Assembly: GCF_022482905.1 (NCBI RefSeq)
Contig: NZ_JAKVOI010000001.1
Location: 3,101,958 to 3,165,957 of the forward strand
Origin: Clostridium sp.
GTDB lineage: Bacteria; Bacillota; Clostridia; Clostridiales; Clostridiaceae
Direction: 5' to 3'
Length of the DNA stretch: 64,000 nt
Every line of letters begins with the position of its first letter. Positions within the stretch are counted from its first letter, which is position 1. Below are positions 49,100 to 63,168 of this stretch, one piece after another. The position numbers and the translations under genes are program-made. The notes below the pieces were generated by a model. It was not told where the DNA came from, searched no databases, and was given only the letters and a program-made list of their open reading frames with translations.

Positions 49100-50479
49100 A
49101 TGAAAAATAATTTTGATACTTTCAAACAATTTATAAAAGGCAAAAATGTTGCTGTAGTAGGTATAGGAATTAGTAATAGGCCTTTAATAGACTTTTTATT
49201 GAGACTTGGTGCACAAATAAGTGCTTTTGATAAAAAGACTGAAAAACAGTTGGGTAATATTACGAACATATTAAGGAGTAAAGGAGTTAAACTTGTATTA
49301 GGAGATAATTATTTGGATAATTTAAATGGCTTTGATATGATATTTAAGACTCCATCTATGAGAATAGACAGTCCGGCACTTGTTAAAGCAAAAAATAGTG
49401 GTGCCTATATAACTTCTGAAGTTGAGGAATTTGTTAAATATTGTCCTGCTAAAATATTTGGTGTTACGGGAAGCGATGGTAAAACAACTACAACTACACT
49501 TATATATAATATATTGAAGGAAGAAGGCTTTAAAAGTTGGGTCGGAGGGAATATAGGAACTCCTCTTTTTGACAAAATAGAAAATATAGATCAAAATGAC
49601 AGAGTTGTAATGGAACTTTCAAGTTTTCAACTCATGACTATGGAAGTTTCTCCACAGGTGTCCGTAGTCACAAATATAAGTCCCAATCATCTTGATATAC
49701 ACAAAGATATGAATGAGTATGTAAATGCTAAAAAAAGCATATTTAAATATCAGGACAAAGAGGACCTGTTAATATTAAATAGAGACAATGATTATACAAA
49801 TAATATGGTAAAAGAAGCATTGGGAAGAGTGAGACAGTTTAGCATTAGAGAAAGGTTGGCTTCTGGAGGATGCTTGAAGAATGATGCTTTATATATTGAC
49901 GATAGTGAAGTGTGTAAAATTGATGAAGTCAAGTTAATGGGAATGCATAATGTATCTAACTTGTTAGCTGCTTTTTGTGCTGTAAAAGATGATGCAGGTA
50001 TTGACAGTATGAGAAAGATTGCCACTACTTTTAAAGGCGTGGAGCATAGATGTGAATTTATAAGAAGTCTGCATGGCGTTAAGTATTACAATGATTCAAT
50101 AGCATCAAGTCCTACGAGAACCCTTGCAGGTCTCAAAGCTTTTAAAAAACCGGTTATACTTATAGCTGGCGGATATGACAAAAAAATTCCTTTTGATATA
50201 CTTGCAGAAGAAGGGTATTCTAAAATAAAGACACTTATTCTGCTTGGGGCTACAAAAAATAAAATCAAGGCTGCATTTGAAAATCTACAGGCATCAAAAA
50301 ATGTTCATGTTCCAATTGTTGAAGTTGATTCGCTTGAGGAAGCCGTCTTGAAAGCTGCAGAAATAGCTGCAGACGGAGATATTGTTACCCTTTCTCCTGC
50401 ATGTGCTAGTTTTGATATGTTTGAGAATTTTGAAACACGGGGAAATAAGTTTAAAGATTTGGTGAAAGATTTAAAATAG
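49100..50479 (+). CDS. murD: UDP-N-acetylmuramoylalanine--D-glutamate ligase
   Basis: A 459-residue Mur ligase adding D-Glu (made by MurI) to UDP-MurNAc-L-Ala. An N-terminal Rossmann domain precedes the ATP loop [35 protein letters not shown] and [16 protein letters not shown]. Length is normal. GCGGAGG precedes the ATG. It is a single gene; murC is 34 kb away, so the mur genes are dispersed here rather than in a dcw cluster. Confidence 0.95.
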   Translation: MKNNFDTFKQFIKGKNVAVVGIGISNRPLIDFLLRLGAQISAFDKKTEKQLGNITNILRSKGVKLVLGDNYLDNLNGFDMIFKTPSMRIDSPALVKAKNSGAYITSEVEEFVKYCPAKIFGVTGSDGKTTTTTLIYNILKEEGFKSWVGGNIGTPLFDKIENIDQNDRVVMELSSFQLMTMEVSPQVSVVTNISPNHLDIHKDMNEYVNAKKSIFKYQDKEDLLILNRDNDYTNNMVKEALGRVRQFSIRERLASGGCLKNDALYIDDSEVCKIDEVKLMGMHNVSNLLAAFCAVKDDAGIDSMRKIATTFKGVEHRCEFIRSLHGVKYYNDSIASSPTRTLAGLKAFKKPVILIAGGYDKKIPFDILAEEGYSKIKTLILLGATKNKIKAAFENLQASKNVHVPIVEVDSLEEAVLKAAEIAADGDIVTLSPACASFDMFENFETRGNKFKDLVKDLK

Positions 50480-50576
50480 AGTTAAATTTTTCATGTATGC
50501 GGATTGACTTTGTAAAAGTAATAATCTGCATATATGAAGAGTATTTTTATACAACCGTTAATTTAAAACTGTTTGC

Positions 50577-51017
50577 TTATTTTTCTGTTGAGATAGTACC
50601 TGGTTTCAAAAATGGTGGAAGTTCCTTAGCTGCATTCAGGTCAAATATCATGGCCTTATCCTTAGGGTGCCAAACTCCGGTAATATGATAGCGGTTTTTC
50701 TCTTGCCACTGTTCACACATGACGCCGCATATCATCCTGCGAATGGCACTGAAAGATGTGGCAATCGCATGTTTTTGCTCTCCTTTGGGTTTAGAAAAGC
50801 GAATGGTATGTTCGTTACCCACCTTGCAGGCTTTTATTGCAAATGCCTTTTTCTTGACATCAATCATAGGTATTATGTACTGAGGATATCCCATATCTTC
50901 AATACACTTAAGAGTAAAAGTAATACCGTTTTTTGTGATGTGTACGTCGGGAGTACCAGTAACGCAGACATCAATAACCTCAAAAGAAAAGTCCTCAAAA
51001 TTCATTTCATCAATCAT
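50577..51017 (-). CDS. Hypothetical protein of the recombinase remnant
   Basis: A 146-residue protein with no family I recognise. It is mixed alpha/beta with no membrane segment. It lies 15 nt downstream of a decayed serine recombinase on the same strand, and both have visibly higher GC than neighbouring genes, suggesting they came together on a mobile element. AAAGGAAT precedes the ATG at 51017. Small partner ORFs beside large serine recombinases are common in clostridial elements, but a function is not assignable. The frame is open, unlike its neighbour. Confidence 0.5.
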   Translation of the reverse strand: MIDEMNFEDFSFEVIDVCVTGTPDVHITKNGITFTLKCIEDMGYPQYIIPMIDVKKKAFAIKACKVGNEHTIRFSKPKGEQKHAIATSFSAIRRMICGVMCEQWQEKNRYHITGVWHPKDKAMIFDLNAAKELPPFLKPGTISTEK

Positions 51018-51032
51018 GTTATTATTCCTTTC

Positions 51033-51747
51033 CTATATCAATTTTTTAAGTACCTGAGTAATTTCTTTTTTGTTCCAGTTTGGATTAATATAAATAAATC
51101 CTCGTAAAGCACCTGTTTTCATTCGCTTTATAAAAATGCCAATATCCGGTTTCTCAGTCAGCTTTCTTGAAAAGTGGCATTCTTTGAGTGATTTCTGCAC
51201 TGTCAGCCATTGGGTTTTCGGTATAATGGCTGGAATACCACCCTTTAAAAGATATTGAGGCCGTTGGCCTGTATTTCTCATCTTTTTATGCGTAAAGCAA
51301 TCAACAGTAAATGTCTTTTGCATCAAAACATCACCGCAGTATTTCTCGTTCTTTAAAATACGAAGAATGCTGCTGCTTTTCCACATAGGTTTTCCAAGTA
51401 CAGTAGGAATACAGGCATCTGTAAGGGCTTGCGCGATCTCACGAGCGTTAGAACCGCCTATATAGCTGTTATAAATATAGCGGATAATATTTGCTCCTTC
51501 CTCCACAACTATAATTTGCCCAAGATGGTCTTTACCAAAACCAAGAAGGTTGTGAGTAGGAATAATGGGTATGCCTTTTTTGAAGCGCTCAATGATGGAC
51601 CATGTGACAGCAGCGCTTTTTTTGTTCGCTTTCACCCTGCGCCACTAAACTCATGACACCAAGGGTAAATTCATTTTTGTTTTCAAGTGTATTGAGGTTT
51701 TCAGCCTCAAAGAGGATAGCAATCTTACAGTTGATATGGACACTCAT
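51033..51747 (-). pseudogene. Large serine recombinase, truncated and frameshifted
   Basis: Two frames joined together read as part of a large serine recombinase. The first, from 51747, contains FEAENLNTLENKNEFTLGVM-SLVAQGESEQ, the end of the resolvase domain. The second continues SAAVTWSIIERFKKGIP... into the recombinase domain (IIRYIYNSYIGGSNAREIA ... NEKYCGDVLMQKTF). A run of seven A (minus strand, near 51617-51623) where six would keep the frame breaks them. The first ~100 residues with the catalytic Ser are missing, as is most of the zinc-ribbon/coiled-coil C-terminus. It is inactive. Confidence 0.85.
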
Positions 51748-52020
51748 ATTTTAGCGTGATAAATAGAGTTATTTTACAAATTTATAAAATTGTATAAAAA
51801 TGAGTAGAATAGTTCAATAGTCTGATATAATGAATTTGCTACAAAACAATAATCAAACGTATTTTATTATTTATGATTTATTATAGCAGACTGTCATATT
51901 AAAATAAAAGAAAATATTAAACTTTTCAAATAAAACTTTAAAGAGAGTACCACGATTTATTTATAAATTTATTACATAGATGGGTCCATGCTTTTATCGT
52001 GAAGATATATGAAAAAAGTA
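51748..52020. other. AT-rich gap upstream of the 5S unit
   Basis: I see no gene, repeat or clear hairpin. The strand is very AT-rich (for example 51836-51960), unlike the recombinase remnant beside it, so the element's edge is probably near 51750-51780. Confidence 0.5.
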
Positions 52021-52049
52021 TTGACAGCCCCCAAAAAAGAAAGTATAAT
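52021..52049 (+). promoter_or_regulatory. Perfect sigma-A promoter of the 5S-tRNA unit
   Basis: TTGACA (52021-52026), exactly 17 bp, TATAAT (52044-52049), with the 5S-like gene beginning about 35 nt downstream. Confidence 0.85.
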
Positions 52050-52084
52050 ATGAAACTGTAGTAAAGAGGAAAAACCATGAAATC

Positions 52085-52203
52085 ATCTGGTGATAATTAT
52101 GTGAAGGTAACACCCCTTTCCATTTCGAACAGGCAAGTTAAGCTTCATTGTGCTGAGAGTACTGCAGGAGAAGTCCTGTGGCAGGGTAAGTAATTGCCGG
52201 GTA
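52085..52203 (+). rRNA. rrf: Diverged 5S rRNA
   Basis: About 119 nt alignable end to end with the 5S gene at 58047, differing at roughly 17 positions without gaps. The terminal helix (ATCTGGT/GCCGGGT) is kept. One hairpin changes from CAGGG/CCCTG to CAGGA/TCCTG, a compensatory pair. Most other changes are C-to-T or G-to-A. It has its own promoter and precedes two tRNAs. It may be a functional minor 5S or an early-stage pseudogene. Confidence 0.75.
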
Positions 52204-52212
52204 ATATATAAT

Positions 52213-52289
52213 GGATCTTTAGCTCAGTTGGTTAGAGCAACCGGCTCATAACCGGTAGGTCTGGGGTTCGAGTCCCTGAAGGTCCACCA
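52213..52289 (+). tRNA. tRNA-Ile2 (CAT, lysidine-modified)
   Basis: A 77-nt tRNA with anticodon CAT (CGGCTCATAACCG), acceptor GGATCTT pairing AAGGTCC, and encoded CCA. The body resembles minor tRNA-Ile2 rather than either Met tRNA in this window. It would need TilS, encoded at 37780. Assignment as Met cannot be excluded by reading alone. Confidence 0.8.
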
Positions 52290-52292
52290 TAT

Positions 52293-52368
52293 GGGGGTAT
52301 AGCTCAGCTGGGAGAGCATCTGCCTTGCACGCAGAGGGTCAAGAGTTCGAATCTCTTTATCTCCACCA
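52293..52368 (+). tRNA. tRNA-Ala (TGC), copy 1
   Basis: A 76-nt tRNA with anticodon loop CTTGCAC, acceptor GGGGGTA pairing TATCTCC through two G-U pairs, and CCA encoded. It is identical to the tRNA-Ala in the 16S-23S spacer (54550). Confidence 0.95.
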
Positions 52369-52371
52369 GGA

Positions 52372-52405
52372 AAGCCATGAATCGTTTATGATTATGGCTT
52401 TTTTT
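52372..52405 (+). terminator. Terminator of the 5S-tRNA unit
   Basis: AAGCCAT/ATGGCTT with an inner AATC/GATT stem, followed by TTTTT. It closes a short 5S-tRNA-tRNA transcript. Confidence 0.85.
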
Positions 52406-52604
52406 ATAATAGAATATGATAACAACTATTCCCGGTGTATCATTATATGATAAATGTAGAAATATGGAGATTTATATAGAAAATAGAGAATACATTGGTG
52501 TATATTTATATTTAATCATGGAACAGTTTGTTTATTGATGATAGAATATCACTTGTTGTTTTGAGAATATATCGTAGAAATTAACTGTTATATAAAGAAT
52601 TGTG

Positions 52605-52643
52605 TTGATTAGTATTGACATGTTTAGTATAATGTGTTAATAT
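52605..52643 (+). promoter_or_regulatory. Overlapping rRNA operon promoters
   Basis: Two interleaved sigma-A promoters can be read, both with 17-bp spacers: TTGATT (52605) with TATAAT (52628-52633), and TTGACA (52615) with TAATAT (52638-52643). They lie about 145 nt before mature 16S. Upstream to 52405 I see only AT-rich sequence. Confidence 0.7.
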
Positions 52644-52669
52644 AAACGAGTTGTTGAAGTGAACAACAT

Positions 52670-52693
52670 GATCCTTGAAAATTAAACAGAATA
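52670..52693 (+). other. 5' arm of 16S precursor processing stem
   Basis: This 24-nt arm, beginning GATCCTTGAAAATTAAAC, is complementary to 54483-54506 at 23 of 24 positions. The two arms enclose the 16S gene, the usual arrangement of an RNase III substrate. Confidence 0.85.
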
Positions 52694-52787
52694 GAAACAA
52701 GTGAAAACTTGAAGAAATAAACCAGCAATTTTTTTGAGCTGCAGAGATGCAGTAAAGTAAAACAGTAATGAGTAGAGACAAACTTTT

Positions 52788-54306
<1,519 letters not shown>

Positions 54307-54364
54307 AAGGAACAGGACACTGTTCCATAAAAGTTGGTATTTTGTTTGAGCAAGTAACTTGAAA

Positions 54365-54474
54365 AATTGATAGTAACGAGCAGATTGAGGAAAAACGCGA
54401 ACGAGGAGTGGAGTTTACTTATGTAAATGAGCACCGGAGTGAGTGATTTTGACGAAAAGATGCGAAGTTAATAA
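54365..54474 (+). repeat. rRNA spacer repeat, copy 1
   Basis: A ~110-nt element between 16S and tRNA-Ala with the core GGAGTGGAGTTTACTTATGT followed by AAATGAGCACC, starting near GATAGTAACGAGCAG and ending GATGCGAAGTTAATAA. Similar copies lie at 54821 and 57921. Confidence 0.8.
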
Positions 54475-54482
54475 CAATTTTT

Positions 54483-54506
54483 TATTCTGTTTAATTTTGA
54501 AGGATC
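54483..54506 (+). other. 3' arm of 16S precursor processing stem
   Basis: Complementary to 52670-52693 (23 of 24). It lies about 190 nt after mature 16S and before tRNA-Ala. Confidence 0.85.
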
Positions 54507-54549
54507 AGATCCTTTCACAATAGTCAATTTAATAATTAATATAAGTTTT

Positions 54550-54625
54550 GGGGGTATAGCTCAGCTGGGAGAGCATCTGCCTTGCACGCAGAGGGTCAAG
54601 AGTTCGAATCTCTTTATCTCCACCA
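54550..54625 (+). tRNA. tRNA-Ala (TGC), copy 2
   Basis: In the 16S-23S spacer; identical over 76 nt to the copy at 52293. Confidence 0.96.
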
Positions 54626-54635
54626 TTGTATTTAT

Positions 54636-54712
<77 letters not shown>

Positions 54713-54716
54713 TTAT

Positions 54717-54740
54717 GTTCCTTGAAAATTGCACAGTAAG
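54717..54740 (+). other. 5' arm of 23S precursor processing stem
   Basis: This 24-nt arm, beginning GTTCCTTGAAAATTGCAC, pairs completely with 57837-57860 (one G-U), enclosing 23S. Confidence 0.85.
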
Positions 54741-54820
54741 AAAAAAGAGAAGTCGAAAGACTTCATGAAAGTAAAGTAAAGCTGAGGTTAATGAAATAAC
54801 CTTTGTAGATATATGTGGAA

Positions 54821-54930
54821 AATTAATAGTAGCAAGCAGTTCGAGGAAAGGCTTGAGCGAGGAGCGGAGCTTACTTGTGTAAGTGAGCACCACAGCGAAA
54901 GACTTGACGATGAAATGCGAAGCTAATATG
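54821..54930 (+). repeat. rRNA spacer repeat, copy 2
   Basis: Between the spacer tRNAs and 23S. Core GGAGCGGAGCTTACTTGTGT then AAGTGAGCACC; starts TTAATAGTAGCAAGCAG and ends ATGCGAAGCTAATATGG. Confidence 0.8.
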
Positions 54931-54941
54931 GATTTTCTTTA

Positions 54942-57827
<2,886 letters not shown>

Positions 57828-57836
57828 AACATTCAT

Positions 57837-57860
57837 CTTACTGTGCAATTTTCAGGGAAC
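57837..57860 (+). other. 3' arm of 23S precursor processing stem
   Basis: Pairs with 54717-54740; lies about 10 nt after mature 23S. Confidence 0.85.
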
Positions 57861-57920
57861 AGAGCAGTATTCCATATGGAATACACATGTTTTCAATATT
57901 TGCTGTAGAGTTTACAGTAA

Positions 57921-58032
57921 ATAAATTATTAGCAGCGAATAGATCAAGGAAAAGCTTGAAGGAGGAGCGGAATTTACTTACGTAAATGAGCACCGCAGTG
58001 AGAACTTTGACGCAGAGATATGAAGCTGATAA
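57921..58032 (+). repeat. rRNA spacer repeat, copy 3
   Basis: Between 23S and 5S. Core GGAGCGGAATTTACTTACGT then AAATGAGCACC; starts AATTATTAGCAGCGAATAG and ends GAAGCTGATAATG. Confidence 0.8.
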
Positions 58033-58046
58033 TGATTTATGTCAAA

Positions 58047-58166
58047 TATCTGGTGGTTATGACGTGAAGGTAACACCCCTTCCCATTCCGAACAGGATGG
58101 TTAAGCTTCATTGTGCCGAGAGTACTGCAGGGGAAGCCCTGTGGCAGGGTAGGTTGCTGCCGGGTT
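58047..58166 (+). rRNA. rrf: 5S ribosomal RNA
   Basis: About 118-120 nt with terminal helix ATCTGGT/GCCGGGT, the conserved CCGAACAGG loop and GAGAGTACTGCAGGGGAAGC. It is the last rRNA of the operon; a diverged copy lies at 52085. Confidence 0.93.
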
Positions 58167-58178
58167 TAAATAAATTGT

Positions 58179-58253
58179 TCCGTGGTAGCTCAATGGTTGA
58201 GCATTCGGCTGTTAACCGAAGGGTTGGAGGTTCGAGCCCTCTCCACGGAGCCA
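58179..58253 (+). tRNA. tRNA-Asn (GTT)
   Basis: A 75-nt tRNA with acceptor TCCGTGG pairing CCACGGA, anticodon GTT (GCTGTTAAC), discriminator G and encoded CCA. It directly follows 5S and closes the operon. Confidence 0.97.
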
Positions 58254-58300
58254 TTTTTATTTTTTGTTAGGTTAGACAGGAGCAGGGTAGACAATTTAGA

Positions 58301-58340
58301 CTTCAATAAAAAATTAATTTTTTATTGAAGCTATTTTTTT
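58301..58340 (+). terminator. rRNA operon terminator
   Basis: A 30-bp perfect palindrome (CTTCAATAAAAAATT and its complement) is followed by CTATTTTTTTT, 47 nt after tRNA-Asn. Confidence 0.9.
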
Positions 58341-58507
58341 TATTTGAAGAAAGCTTGAAATATGATACTATAAATTTAATATAACAGGTGTTATAAAAAT
58401 TAATGATTAGTCGGTGATAATAATTATTATATATAAGAAAACTAAAGAAAAATTGCATTATATCGTGCTTTTATGATTAGAACACAAGATTCGGGATAAT
58501 ATAAGAG

Positions 58508-58536
58508 TTGAATAAAATAACAGGTAATAATATTAT
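58508..58536 (+). promoter_or_regulatory. Putative ctsR operon promoter
   Basis: TTGAAT (58508-58513), 17 bp, TATTAT (58531-58536), immediately upstream of the CtsR-box. The rest of the 336-nt gap before it is AT-rich with no ORF. Confidence 0.5.
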
Positions 58537-58544
58537 TTAAGTAA

Positions 58545-58561
58545 GGTCAAAGAAAGTCAAA
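58545..58561 (+). promoter_or_regulatory. CtsR operator
   Basis: Tandem heptamers GGTCAAA (58545-58551) and AGTCAAA (58555-58561) with a 3-nt spacer match the CtsR consensus (A/G)GTCAAA-N3-(A/G)GTCAAA. The site lies 28 nt before ctsR and just after the promoter, where binding would block transcription. Confidence 0.88.
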
Positions 58562-58589
58562 GTGATGTTGTTGGTATTAAGAGGGTGAT

Positions 58590-59057
58590 ATGGTGGCAAG
58601 ATTATCTGATATAATAGAAAATTTCATAAAGCAGATGATAGAAAGCAGTGATGAATCCCAGCTTCAGATTAGAAGAAACGAATTGGCTAACCACTTTAGC
58701 TGTGCTCCTTCGCAGATAAATTATGTTTTAACCACTAGATTTACTACAGATAAAGGTTATTATATAGAAAGCAGGAGAGGTGGCGGCGGATGTATAATAA
58801 TAAGAAGAGTCGTTTGCAGCAGCAATAAGAATTTATTTGATATTATAATTGAAAAAATTGGGGATAGTATAACATATAATACTGCCCTCCAGGTTATAGA
58901 TGGACTGTTCGAAGCTGATATTATTAGTGAGAGGGAAGCTAATATATTAAAAATAGCTATAAATGATAGAACTTTTAATGATTATGTTCAAAATAAAAAC
59001 AAACTTAGAGCTTCTATACTTAAATCTATAATGATGGTGATATTTCATGATAGTTAG
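58590..59057 (+). CDS. ctsR: Heat-shock repressor CtsR
   Basis: A 155-residue repressor of protein-quality-control genes. The N-terminal winged helix starts LSDIIENFIKQMI, followed by the wing containing the temperature-sensing glycine loop ESRRGGGGCI and a C-terminal helical domain. In Bacillus, McsB arginine phosphorylation and heat inactivate it. GAGGGTGAT precedes ATG 58590; GTG 58593 is equally placed. It heads ctsR-mcsA-mcsB-clpC and binds the operator upstream, giving autoregulation. Confidence 0.95.
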   Translation: MVARLSDIIENFIKQMIESSDESQLQIRRNELANHFSCAPSQINYVLTTRFTTDKGYYIESRRGGGGCIIIRRVVCSSNKNLFDIIIEKIGDSITYNTALQVIDGLFEADIISEREANILKIAINDRTFNDYVQNKNKLRASILKSIMMVIFHDS

Positions 59058-59121
59058 GTAAAATGAGAATCCTATGTATACAGAAAATTTTAATTTAAGA
59101 ATTACGGGGTGATAAGATATT

Positions 59122-59658
59122 ATGTTGTGTGATATATGTAAAAAAAATGAAGCCACTGTTCATATAACTAAGATAGTAAATGGGATAAAACAGGATCTTA
59201 ATTTATGTGAAAAATGTGCTGTTGAAAATGGAGAATTGAGCTTTGTTCCAAAGATAAATTTTGTAGCCCCATTTAGCTTTCAAAATATTTTAAGTGGAAT
59301 TATGGATTATATGAATAATTCAAATGAGGATACAGAAGATTTTGATATAATCTGTAAAAATTGCGGTACTTCTTATAGAGAATTTAAAAAAAGCGGATTT
59401 GTAGGATGCAGCGAATGTTATAAAGAATTTTCAAATATATTGCAGCCTGTTATAAAAAGAGTGCAGGCAAATTTGGAACATACGGGGAAAATACCTAAAA
59501 AGGCAGGAAAGGATATTATAGATAGAAGAAATCTTGTAAAATTGAAACAGGATTTACAAAAATCTATAGCTTTGGAGGAGTATGAGGAGGCTGCACGTAT
59601 AAGAGATAAAATAAAGGAACTTCAAGCCGATAATAATCATGGCAATAAGGGGGAATAG
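59122..59658 (+). CDS. mcsA: Protein arginine kinase activator McsA
   Basis: A 178-residue zinc protein with two CxxC pairs per binding region (CDICKKNE ... CEKCA and CKNCGTSYREF ... CSECY) and a C-terminal UVR motif (LEEYEEAARIRDKIKEL). It binds and activates McsB and connects it with ClpC. GGGGTGAT lies 12 nt upstream. It is in the expected position after ctsR, with mcsB starting 2 nt after its stop. Confidence 0.93.
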   Translation: MLCDICKKNEATVHITKIVNGIKQDLNLCEKCAVENGELSFVPKINFVAPFSFQNILSGIMDYMNNSNEDTEDFDIICKNCGTSYREFKKSGFVGCSECYKEFSNILQPVIKRVQANLEHTGKIPKKAGKDIIDRRNLVKLKQDLQKSIALEEYEEAARIRDKIKELQADNNHGNKGE

Positions 59659-59660
59659 GA

Positions 59661-60701
59661 ATGGACAACTGGATAACAGCTCCTAAGGGAGATAATGAGG
59701 ATCTGGTCATAAGCAGCAGAGTAAGGCTTGCCAGAAACTTGGCAAGAGTACCTTTCCCTCATAAATTAAGTGAGGAACAGAGTAAGAAATTAATAGAACT
59801 TGTAGATAAAGTTTTTTATGAAGATGATTGTACCACGAAGGAATTTACTACAAATTATTTGTGGGAGAAAAGTGAAAATGAAAGGGAAATGTTTTTGGAA
59901 AAACATCTTATAAGTAAAAACCTGATAGAAAATAGTAATAAGGCTGCATTTATATTGAACAAAAATGAAACAGTAAGTATAATGCTAAATGAGGAGGATC
60001 ATATTAGAATTCAATGTATAACGTCAGGATTAAATTTGGAGGAAGTATATAATGTAAGTGATAATATAGATAATCTTTTGGAAGAAAATCTAGAATATGC
60101 TTTTGATGAAAGATTAGGATACTTGACTACCTGTCCAACGAATTTGGGTACAGGATTAAGGATGTCTGTTATGCTTCATCTTCCTGCAATATCCTTAAAC
60201 AATCAAATAAATGGACTTTTAAATGCACTAAGTCAGGTTGGCATGACTGTTAGAGGTCTATATGGTGAAGGATCTAAAGCATTGGGCAATATATATCAGA
60301 TTTCAAATCAAGTGACTTTAGGACGCAGTGAAGAAGAAATAATGATTAATTTAAAAGCTCTTGTATCACAGGTAATAAATGAAGAGAAGTTAGCACGCGA
60401 AAATCTCATAAAGAACTCAAGACATGAATTAGAGGACAGAATATATAGATCTCTTGGAATTTTAAGATATGCTGAACTTTTAAGTTCGAATGAGTGCCTA
60501 AAACTTTTATCTTATGTAAGGTTGGGAGTTGAAATGGGAATAGTTAAAGATATAAGCAAAGTTACGCTAAATAGTCTTTTGGTTGAAATACAACCAGCCA
60601 CTATACAACAGAATCACGATAAAATTTTATCAAGCAGAGAAAGAGATTTTGATAGAGCAAAACTAGTAAGAAAGAAATTGGCAGAAACTACAGCCAAATA
60701 A
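59661..60701 (+). CDS. mcsB: Protein arginine kinase McsB
   Basis: A 346-residue kinase related to creatine/arginine kinases that phosphorylates protein arginines and marks proteins for ClpCP. It has the phosphagen-kinase core ([18 protein letters not shown], then [13 protein letters not shown] with the catalytic Cys in CPTN). The C-terminal RDFDRA motif matches RDXXRA, the allosteric phospho-arginine pocket of McsB. Length is standard. It partly overlaps the mcsA expression unit and precedes clpC by 20 nt. Confidence 0.95.
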   Translation: MDNWITAPKGDNEDLVISSRVRLARNLARVPFPHKLSEEQSKKLIELVDKVFYEDDCTTKEFTTNYLWEKSENEREMFLEKHLISKNLIENSNKAAFILNKNETVSIMLNEEDHIRIQCITSGLNLEEVYNVSDNIDNLLEENLEYAFDERLGYLTTCPTNLGTGLRMSVMLHLPAISLNNQINGLLNALSQVGMTVRGLYGEGSKALGNIYQISNQVTLGRSEEEIMINLKALVSQVINEEKLARENLIKNSRHELEDRIYRSLGILRYAELLSSNECLKLLSYVRLGVEMGIVKDISKVTLNSLLVEIQPATIQQNHDKILSSRERDFDRAKLVRKKLAETTAK

Positions 60702-60721
60702 AAAGGAAGGTGAAATATACT

Positions 60722-63163
60722 ATGATGTTTGGAAGATTTACGGAAAGAGCTCAAAAGGTAATTATATATGCCCAGGAAGAAGCCCAGTCTCTAAAGCATG
60801 GTTATGTAGGAACAGAGCATATTCTGTTGGGAATACTAAGGGAGGAGGGTATATCCAAGAGCCTTTTGAATAGTATGAATATCACAGCTCAAAATGTAAA
60901 GGCTCTTATAGAAGAGTATGAAGGAAAAGGGGAAATAGAACTATACAATAATGAAATACCTCTTACACCAAGAACAAAAAGACTCTTAGAATTGAGTTTA
61001 TTTGAGGCAAGGAATCTTAATCACAACTATATAAGCCCGGAGCATATACTTCTTGCACTTATAAGAGAAGCTGAGGGAGTTGCATTTACTATTCTAAATA
61101 ATCTTGGCGCAGATTTTAATAAGTTGAGAAAAGAGCTGACAAATTCACTATCTGGAGAGCAGTCAGCAAATTCCAACAGTGGTAAAAAGGGTGCTGGAGA
61201 GCCAACTCCAACTTTGGACCAATTTGGACGTGACTTGACAGATATGGCAAGGGAAGGAAAACTTGACCCTGTAATAGGAAGGGAAAAGGAAACTCAGAGA
61301 GTGCTTGAGATATTGAGCAGAAGGACAAAAAACAATCCTTGTTTGATAGGAGATCCTGGTGTAGGTAAGACTGCCATAGCTGAGGGATTGGCTCAAAAAA
61401 TAGTTTCGTCAAATATACCTGAACTCTTAAGGGGAAAGCGAGTTGTAACTCTTGATCTTTCTTCAATGATTGCCGGTTCCAAGTATAGAGGTGAGTTTGA
61501 GGAAAGACTCAAAAAAGTAATGGAAGAGATAAGAAAATCCGGTAATGTGATATTATTCATAGATGAAATCCATACAATAATCGGTGCTGGTGCAGCAGAG
61601 GGAGCTATTGATGCTTCTAATATACTTAAACCAGCTCTAGCTAGAGGTGAAATACAATGTATTGGAGCAACTACTATAGATGAATATAGGAAGTATATAG
61701 AAAAAGATTCAGCGCTTGAGAGAAGATTTCAACCTATAATGGTAGGTGAACCTACAAAAGAGGAAGCAGTGCTTATATTAAAAGGTCTCAGGGACAAATA
61801 TGAAGCCCATCACAGGGTAAAGATAACAGATGAATCAATTGAGGCTGCAGTGAATATGTCAGATAGATATATAACTGACAGATATCTTCCTGACAAGGCA
61901 ATAGATCTCATTGATGAAGCATGTGCTAAAATTAGGATACAAAATTTAATAGCACCGCCTGATGTAAAAAAAATAGAAACAGATCTTGAAAAGATAACGA
62001 AAGAAAAAGAAGATTCAATAAGGGTACAGGATTTTGAAAAGGCCGCTAAGCTTAGAGATAAGGAAAAAGCTTTAAAAGATAAGCTCGAAGGTATGAAAAC
62101 TGATTGGAAAACCGAAAAGCAGGTATCTACCCTAAAAGTTACAGAGGAGCATATTGCATCTGTAGTATCACAATGGACTAATATACCAGTTCAAAAATTA
62201 ACAGAAAAGGAATCCGAAAGGCTTCTTAAACTTGAAGATATACTTCATCAAAGGGTTATAGGCCAAGACGATGCAGTAAAATCTATATCCAGGGCAGTAA
62301 GAAGAGCAAGAGTTGGATTGAAAGATCCAAATAGACCTATAGGTTCATTTATTTTTCTCGGACCTACAGGAGTAGGAAAGACAGAGCTGTCCAAGGCATT
62401 GGCAGAAGCTATGTTTGGTGATGAGAATAATATGATAAGGATTGATATGTCGGAGTATATGGAAAAGCATACAGTATCAAGACTTATTGGATCGCCTCCT
62501 GGATATGTTGGACATGATGAAGGTGGTCAGCTCACCGAAAAAGTAAGAAGGAACCCTTATTCCGTAGTATTGTTTGATGAAATAGAGAAAGCAAACCCCG
62601 AGATATTCAATATATTACTTCAGATACTTGAAGATGGGAGACTGACAGATGGAAAAGGTAAGACTGTAAATTTTAAAAATACTATAGTAATAATGACATC
62701 AAATGTTGGTGCATCTACTATAAAGAAACAAAAATTTATGGGATTTACATCGGGAAGTGAGGAAAGTAATAGAGAAGATGATTACGAAAGAATGAAGGAT
62801 AACATAATGGATGAACTTAAGAATTCTTTCAGACCTGAATTTTTAAATAGAATTGATGATATTATAGTATTTAGAAAACTTGAAAAAGATGATTTGAAGA
62901 AGATAGTAAAGCTTATGTTAAATGAAGTTTCTTCACGATTGAAAGAGCAGGATATAGAAATTGATTTTACAGAAAATGCACAAGAATATTTGACTAAGCA
63001 AGGATTTGATATAAATTATGGAGCAAGGCCGCTTAGAAGAGCTATTACTAAAACTGTAGAAGACAAACTTTCAGAAGAAATGCTAAAGGGAAACGTAAAG
63101 AAGGGAGACAAAGTAAAGGTAAGTGTAAATGATGATAAACTGGAATTTAGTAAAGTAGAATAG
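60722..63163 (+). CDS. clpC: ClpC AAA+ unfoldase
   Basis: An 813-residue Hsp100 unfoldase that delivers proteins, including arginine-phosphorylated ones, to ClpP. Two Clp-N repeats (~1-145) are followed by AAA1 with GDPGVGKT near residue 210, a UVR-like middle coiled coil ([19 protein letters not shown]), AAA2 with GPTGVGKTE near 546 and the D2 small domain. ATG 60722 gives the usual start [12 protein letters not shown]; the GTG at 60710 overlaps the ribosome site. It ends the CtsR-controlled operon. Confidence 0.96.
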   Translation: MMFGRFTERAQKVIIYAQEEAQSLKHGYVGTEHILLGILREEGISKSLLNSMNITAQNVKALIEEYEGKGEIELYNNEIPLTPRTKRLLELSLFEARNLNHNYISPEHILLALIREAEGVAFTILNNLGADFNKLRKELTNSLSGEQSANSNSGKKGAGEPTPTLDQFGRDLTDMAREGKLDPVIGREKETQRVLEILSRRTKNNPCLIGDPGVGKTAIAEGLAQKIVSSNIPELLRGKRVVTLDLSSMIAGSKYRGEFEERLKKVMEEIRKSGNVILFIDEIHTIIGAGAAEGAIDASNILKPALARGEIQCIGATTIDEYRKYIEKDSALERRFQPIMVGEPTKEEAVLILKGLRDKYEAHHRVKITDESIEAAVNMSDRYITDRYLPDKAIDLIDEACAKIRIQNLIAPPDVKKIETDLEKITKEKEDSIRVQDFEKAAKLRDKEKALKDKLEGMKTDWKTEKQVSTLKVTEEHIASVVSQWTNIPVQKLTEKESERLLKLEDILHQRVIGQDDAVKSISRAVRRARVGLKDPNRPIGSFIFLGPTGVGKTELSKALAEAMFGDENNMIRIDMSEYMEKHTVSRLIGSPPGYVGHDEGGQLTEKVRRNPYSVVLFDEIEKANPEIFNILLQILEDGRLTDGKGKTVNFKNTIVIMTSNVGASTIKKQKFMGFTSGSEESNREDDYERMKDNIMDELKNSFRPEFLNRIDDIIVFRKLEKDDLKKIVKLMLNEVSSRLKEQDIEIDFTENAQEYLTKQGFDINYGARPLRRAITKTVEDKLSEEMLKGNVKKGDKVKVSVNDDKLEFSKVE

Positions 63164-63168
63164 ATTTT

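Noticed and set aside
57986-58270. 94-residue ORF over 5S rRNA and tRNA-Asn
   Set aside because: Explained entirely by RNA genes.
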